From NCBI RefSeq assembly GCF_003342675.1, contig NZ_CP031148.1:620001-684000 (forward strand): 64,000 nucleotides of DNA, in the 5' to 3' direction. The notes under the pieces were generated by a model. It had not been told where the DNA came from and did no database searches. It saw nothing but the letters and a program-made list of their open reading frames with translations. Positions 60,675 through 64,000 of this stretch are shown here, piece after piece. Both the position numbers and the translations under genes were made by a program. The DNA comes from Haloplanus rubicundus. GTDB taxonomy: Archaea; Halobacteriota; Halobacteria; Halobacteriales; Haloferacaceae. Position 1 is the stretch's first letter. Each line of letters opens with the position of its first letter.

Positions 60675-60905
60675 ATGACCGGACGCTACGGCGACTTGGA
60701 CTACCCGACGCTGGCGAAACGCGGGACGCTCCTCGGCCTCTGTCTGTTCGCGGTGGGCGCCGCGGGCGAACTCGGCGCCCACGCCATGGGTCTGCAACTC
60801 CCGGCGTGGGAGGCGACGTTGCTGTTCGACGCCGAAGTCCTCGGCGTCGCCCTCTTCTTGCTCTCGCCGCTCGTGTTCGGGGTTGCCCTCCCGCTGACGG
60901 AGTGA
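60675..60905 (+). CDS. Small membrane protein, haloarchaeal (GRYGDLDYPTLAKRG-type)
   Basis: 76 residues: a conserved cytoplasmic-looking head (MTGRYGDLDYPTLAKRG) followed by two hydrophobic helices (about 18-38 and 48-72). The head is familiar to me from a widespread short haloarchaeal family. Role unknown. It lies 76 bp before the ATP synthase operon, on the same strand, but the TATA box of atpH falls in between, so it is likely a separate unit. Confidence 0.6.
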   Translation: MTGRYGDLDYPTLAKRGTLLGLCLFAVGAAGELGAHAMGLQLPAWEATLLFDAEVLGVALFLLSPLVFGVALPLTE

Positions 60906-60981
60906 GGTCGGCGCCGATCCGGCAGCACCGTTCCGCAAACACCTTATATGCCGATTGCGCAAGTTTCCAACGATCAGTAGT

Positions 60982-61314
60982 ATGCCGAGACCAGAGGTTC
61001 TCGAACGAATCAAGGCGGCCGAGGAGGAGGCCGAGGAGATCGTCGCGGAGGCGGAACGGGACCGCGACGATCGGATCGCGGAGGCGCGTGAGCGCGCCGA
61101 CGAGATTCGCGCCGAGGCCGAGGAGGAGGCCGAGGAGATGGCCGAACGCCGCCTCGAGGAAGCCGAATCGGAGACCGAAGCCGAGGCGACGGAGCTTCGC
61201 GAGGAGGGGCAGGCGGCCCGCGAGGAACTCATCGCCCAGGCCGAGGCACAGATGGACGAGGCCGTCGAGTACGCCATCACACAGTTCGAGGAGGCGGTGC
61301 ATGCTCAGACCTGA
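60982..61314 (+). CDS. atpH: A-type ATP synthase subunit H (peripheral stalk)
   Basis: 110 residues, almost entirely a charged coiled coil (EEAEEIVAEAERDRDDRIAE and onward), as expected of the A-ATPase peripheral-stalk H/G subunit. Start at ATG 60982, where MPRPEVLERI begins the family. A CTTATATG box (60943-60950) lies 32-39 bp upstream. The next gene, atpI, starts inside this one (14-bp overlap), so translation is coupled. First gene of the ATP synthase operon. Confidence 0.85.
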   Translation: MPRPEVLERIKAAEEEAEEIVAEAERDRDDRIAEARERADEIRAEAEEEAEEMAERRLEEAESETEAEATELREEGQAAREELIAQAEAQMDEAVEYAITQFEEAVHAQT

Positions 61315-63541
61315 GCAAATGAGCAAGGTCTCGGTGACGGGATCGAAGGGAGTCATGGACGACGTCGTCGAGACGGTCCACGACTGCAACCTGCTCCACG
61401 TCACCGAGTACGACGGGTCCTGGGACGGCTTCCAACCGGGCAACCCGATCGACGGCGCCGAGACGGCCTCCGAGAAGTTGGTGACGGTCCGCTCCATCGA
61501 GAGCATCCTCGACGTCGACGCCGAGGACGCCGGCCCGACGCGCATCGTCACCGACGAGGCGTTGGAGGAGGAACTCGGCGAGATCCGGGAACGCGTCAAC
61601 GAACTCGAGGATCGCCGCGACGAGATCCGCACGGAACTCGGCGACGTCGAGGAGCAGATAGCGGCCGTCGAGCCGTTCGCCACGCTCGGCATCGACCTGG
61701 ATCTGCTCTCGGGCTACGACACGCTCGACGTGATCGTCGGCGAGGGCAAACGCGAGGCCGTCGAGCGCGCCGTCGTCGACGCCGACGGCATCGACGCCGT
61801 CGGGATATTCTCCGAGGACGACATCGTCGCGGTGTTCGCCCGCCCGGCGGAGACGGCGGACGACGACGTGCTCACCGACGCGCTGGTCGGCGTCGACTTC
61901 ACCGCGCTGGAGGTGCCCGACGCCGAGGGCGCCCCGGAGGAGTACGTCACCGAGCTCGAACACCGACAACAGCAGCTCGAAAACAAACGCCGTACCGTCG
62001 AGAACGAACTGGAGGAAGTGAAACTCGACGCGGCCGGCTTCCTGCTGGCCGCCGAGGAGAAACTCTCGATAGACGTCCAGAAACGGGAGGCGCCGCTCTC
62101 TTTCGCGACGACCGACAACGCGTTCGTCGCGGAGGGGTGGATCCCGACCGAGGAGTACACCGACTTCGCGGCGGCCATCACCGACGCCGTCGGCGATCAC
62201 GCCGAGGTCGAGGAGCTGGAGCGCGCGGCGTTCAAGTCCGACGGCAGCGAGGTCCACGAGGACGTCTCGGCCGGGAGCGCCGAGGGCACCGCGGCCACCG
62301 ACGGCGGGGACGAGATCCGCGCCGACGGCGGCGGCAACGTCGTCATGCGCGACGACTCGCCGCCGGTCATCCCGAACAACCCCGGCGTCGTCAAGCCGTT
62401 CGAGATCCTGACCCAGGCCGTCAGCCGGCCGAAGTACGACGAGTTCGACCCCACGGTCGTGCTCTTCCTGACGTTCCCGGCCTTCTTCGGGTTCATGATC
62501 GGCGACTTGGGCTACGGCGCGCTCTACACCCTGATCGGGTACTACCTCTACTCCAACTTCGAGGGTGACGCGTTCAAGAGCATGGGCGGTGTCACGATCT
62601 TCGCCGGGCTGTTTACGATGCTCTTTGGCATCCTCTACGGCGAATTCTTCGGCCTGCACTTGATCGCGACGTACTTCTGGGAGGGTGCGCTCGGCCTCTC
62701 GCACCCGCCGATGGAGAAGGGCCTCTCGCCCGCAGGGCAGTCCTACGCCCTGACGTGGCTCGTCGTGAGCATCCTGGTGGGCATCCTCCACCTCAACGTG
62801 GGCTACGTCTTCGACTTCGTCGAGAACCTCGAACTCCACGACGCGAAACACGCGCTCTTCGAGAGCGGGTCGTGGATCCTGATGTTGAACGGGCTCTGGA
62901 TCGCCATCCTCTCGCCCGACCTCGTCGGCGCCACGCCCGACTTCGTGTTCACCATCTTCGACGGCACGGGCGCCGCGCCGGAGGGCGCCGAGGCGATTCA
63001 CGCCACCTACGCGCTCGGGTTCAACGGGTTCCCACAGATCGTCGGCTTGCTCGCCCTCGGGGCCTTCTTCCTGGGGTTGATCCTGCTCGTCGTGGGCGAA
63101 CCCGTCGAGGCCATCGAGTTCCTGAACGTGCTGGTGAACGCGCTGTCGTACACCCGGATCGCCGCGGTGTTGCTGGCGAAGGCGGGGATGGCCTTCACGG
63201 TCAACCTGCTGTTCTTCGGCGTGTACGTCACCGGCGAGGGACCCGAAGCGGCGTTCCACTTCGGGCTCGGCCACATGCCCGAAGTCGGGTCGATGTACCA
63301 CGGCCACGAAGTGACCGAGATCATGTTCGGCGGGCTGGTTCACTCCGGCCCGGCGATGCTGATCGTCGGCCTCCTCGTGCTCGTCCTCGGCCACGCGCTC
63401 GTCCTCGCGCTCGGCGTGACGAGCGCTGGCCTGCAGGCGGTGCGTCTCGAGTACGTGGAGTTCTTCGGGAAGTTCTACGGCGGCGGCGGTCGGGAGTACG
63501 AGCCGTTCGGCTACGAGCGGCGGTATACGACCGAAGACTGA
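61301..63541 (+). CDS. atpI: A-type ATP synthase subunit I (a-subunit)
   Basis: 746 residues. An N-terminal cytoplasmic half (1-360) contains long coiled coils (LEDRRDEIRTELGDVEEQIAAVE), and the C-terminal half has seven to eight helices including the conserved arginine region (FLNVLVNALSYTRIAAVLLAKAGMA) that faces the c-ring. Start MLRPEQMSKV at ATG 61301 overlaps atpH by 14 bp; MSKV 18 bases later is the alternative. A Glu/Asp/Gly linker rich in haloarchaeal acidity (about 320-345) separates the halves. It forms the proton path with AtpK. Confidence 0.92.
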   Translation: MLRPEQMSKVSVTGSKGVMDDVVETVHDCNLLHVTEYDGSWDGFQPGNPIDGAETASEKLVTVRSIESILDVDAEDAGPTRIVTDEALEEELGEIRERVNELEDRRDEIRTELGDVEEQIAAVEPFATLGIDLDLLSGYDTLDVIVGEGKREAVERAVVDADGIDAVGIFSEDDIVAVFARPAETADDDVLTDALVGVDFTALEVPDAEGAPEEYVTELEHRQQQLENKRRTVENELEEVKLDAAGFLLAAEEKLSIDVQKREAPLSFATTDNAFVAEGWIPTEEYTDFAAAITDAVGDHAEVEELERAAFKSDGSEVHEDVSAGSAEGTAATDGGDEIRADGGGNVVMRDDSPPVIPNNPGVVKPFEILTQAVSRPKYDEFDPTVVLFLTFPAFFGFMIGDLGYGALYTLIGYYLYSNFEGDAFKSMGGVTIFAGLFTMLFGILYGEFFGLHLIATYFWEGALGLSHPPMEKGLSPAGQSYALTWLVVSILVGILHLNVGYVFDFVENLELHDAKHALFESGSWILMLNGLWIAILSPDLVGATPDFVFTIFDGTGAAPEGAEAIHATYALGFNGFPQIVGLLALGAFFLGLILLVVGEPVEAIEFLNVLVNALSYTRIAAVLLAKAGMAFTVNLLFFGVYVTGEGPEAAFHFGLGHMPEVGSMYHGHEVTEIMFGGLVHSGPAMLIVGLLVLVLGHALVLALGVTSAGLQAVRLEYVEFFGKFYGGGGREYEPFGYERRYTTED

Positions 63542-63660
63542 GCGCCGCGGGGGCCTCCCCCCGTGATCCGCTCCCCCGTGTCACGCCGTACCGGACGACG
63601 ACCCAGTAGACGCCGGTTTCGCTCCCGTATTCGGCAATTTTCGCGGATCGGTTTGGGAAG

Positions 63661-63732
63661 CTTTATGACGGTCGTAGAGGCAACTACGGGATGTTCGGAG
63701 ACGACTAAACGGACTCCACACCACTATACACA
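63661..63732 (+). promoter_or_regulatory. Probable promoter and leader of atpK
   Basis: AGCTTTATGACG (about 63659-63670) resembles a TATA box. That would give a leader of about 35-45 nt before ATG 63733, including ACTATACACA just before the start. The 191-bp atpI-atpK gap holds no gene. Separate initiation would let the ring subunit be made in excess. Confidence 0.4.
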
Positions 63733-63993
63733 ATGTACGAACTCGCAACGCAGCTGGCATCCGTCGTACTGCAGGCAGAAGGGGCAGCGGCACCGGCCAT
63801 TCCGCCCACCGCCGCCGCGGCACTGGCCGTCGGGCTGGCCGCATTCGGCGCGGGGTACGCCGAGCGCGGTATCGGCGCGGCCGCCGTCGGCGCCGTCGCC
63901 GAGGACCAGGATCTCTTCGTTCAGGGGCTGATTTTCACAGTCCTGCCGGAGACCCTCGTGATCCTCGCGCTGGTCGTCGTGTTCCTGGTCTGA
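63733..63993 (+). CDS. atpK: A-type ATP synthase subunit K (c-ring proteolipid)
   Basis: 86 residues, two hydrophobic helices with a short polar loop (AEDQDLF). The second helix has the ion-binding Glu73 in LPETLVIL; GYAERGIGAAAVGAV marks the inner helix face. Preceded by a short hydrophobic, possibly cleaved segment (1-20) as in other haloarchaeal subunits. Forms the rotating membrane ring. The operon presumably continues past the window end. Confidence 0.92.
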   Translation: MYELATQLASVVLQAEGAAAPAIPPTAAAALAVGLAAFGAGYAERGIGAAAVGAVAEDQDLFVQGLIFTVLPETLVILALVVVFLV

Positions 63994-64000
63994 ACACACC

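Noticed and set aside
1-64000. CRISPR arrays, rRNA genes, replication origin, toxin-antitoxin or defence clusters
   Set aside because: I looked for repeat-spacer patterns, conserved rRNA segments, Orc1/Cdc6 genes with origin repeats and typical defence genes on both strands and found none.

Overview
The window is chromosomal DNA from a halophilic archaeon (class Halobacteria). Evidence: very high GC, strongly acidic proteins, archaeal-only components (A-type ATP synthase subunits, S6e and L37ae ribosomal proteins, TiaS, archaeal TruD, Pth2), AT-rich TATA boxes about 25-35 bp before many start codons (leaderless transcripts), Tat lipoproteins, a halocyanin-like protein and a PGF-CTERM-type surface protein. 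Genus cannot be fixed from the sequence.

Layout. 1-10.7 kb: 5' end of rpl37ae, a ZIP-type transporter, DUF2103 protein, TruD, a NicO-type metal permease, a Met-rich lipoprotein, Pth2, an actin-like ATPase in tandem with a FlaD/E-domain protein, and two MFS transporters. 10.7-19.3 kb: a duplicated PhoU/RCK-C protein, an AstE/AspA-like hydrolase coupled to a threonine-synthase-like enzyme, TiaS, an archaeal HTH regulator, cupin, glutaredoxin and a purine permease. 19.4-32.4 kb: two paralogous aconitases about 9 kb apart, enclosing a CARDB/ABC ATPase/FtsX permease operon, DUF502, NUDIX, the DUF5809/DUF5810 pair, RimI and a membrane histidine kinase. 32.4-44.5 kb: dUTPase, an intron-containing tRNA-Lys(UUU) with a duplicated 3' tail beside it, a ParB-like protein, an M23-like fold protein, lipoate ligase-like protein, PyrC, an intact IS6-family element, three UspA proteins, a DHH phosphoesterase and S6e. 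44.6-64 kb: a Zn/Cd-type P1B ATPase, a parallel beta-helix surface protein, a metzincin-like lipoprotein, OsmC, a winged-helix regulator, beta-CASP nuclease, HtrA, AlaX, a two-domain cupredoxin, NikR, an isochorismatase-fold hydrolase, a radical SAM protein, and the start of the A-ATP synthase operon (H, I, K).

Most of this is core genome with small operons. The clear mobile element is the IS6 copy, with 14-bp terminal inverted repeats and an 8-bp target duplication, lying between divergent genes. Less expected are two families of 77-78-bp nested stem-loop elements, two copies each, all directly touching the stop codon of a minus-strand gene; a tRNA-Lys intron with a textbook bulge-helix-bulge next to direct and inverted copies of the tRNA tail; and a cupredoxin whose two domains have lost complementary copper ligands. 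No CRISPR array, rRNA operon or obvious defence island is present. I found no single feature that is certainly a new system; the stem-loop families, the actin-like/FlaD-E pair and the split-ligand cupredoxin are the best leads.
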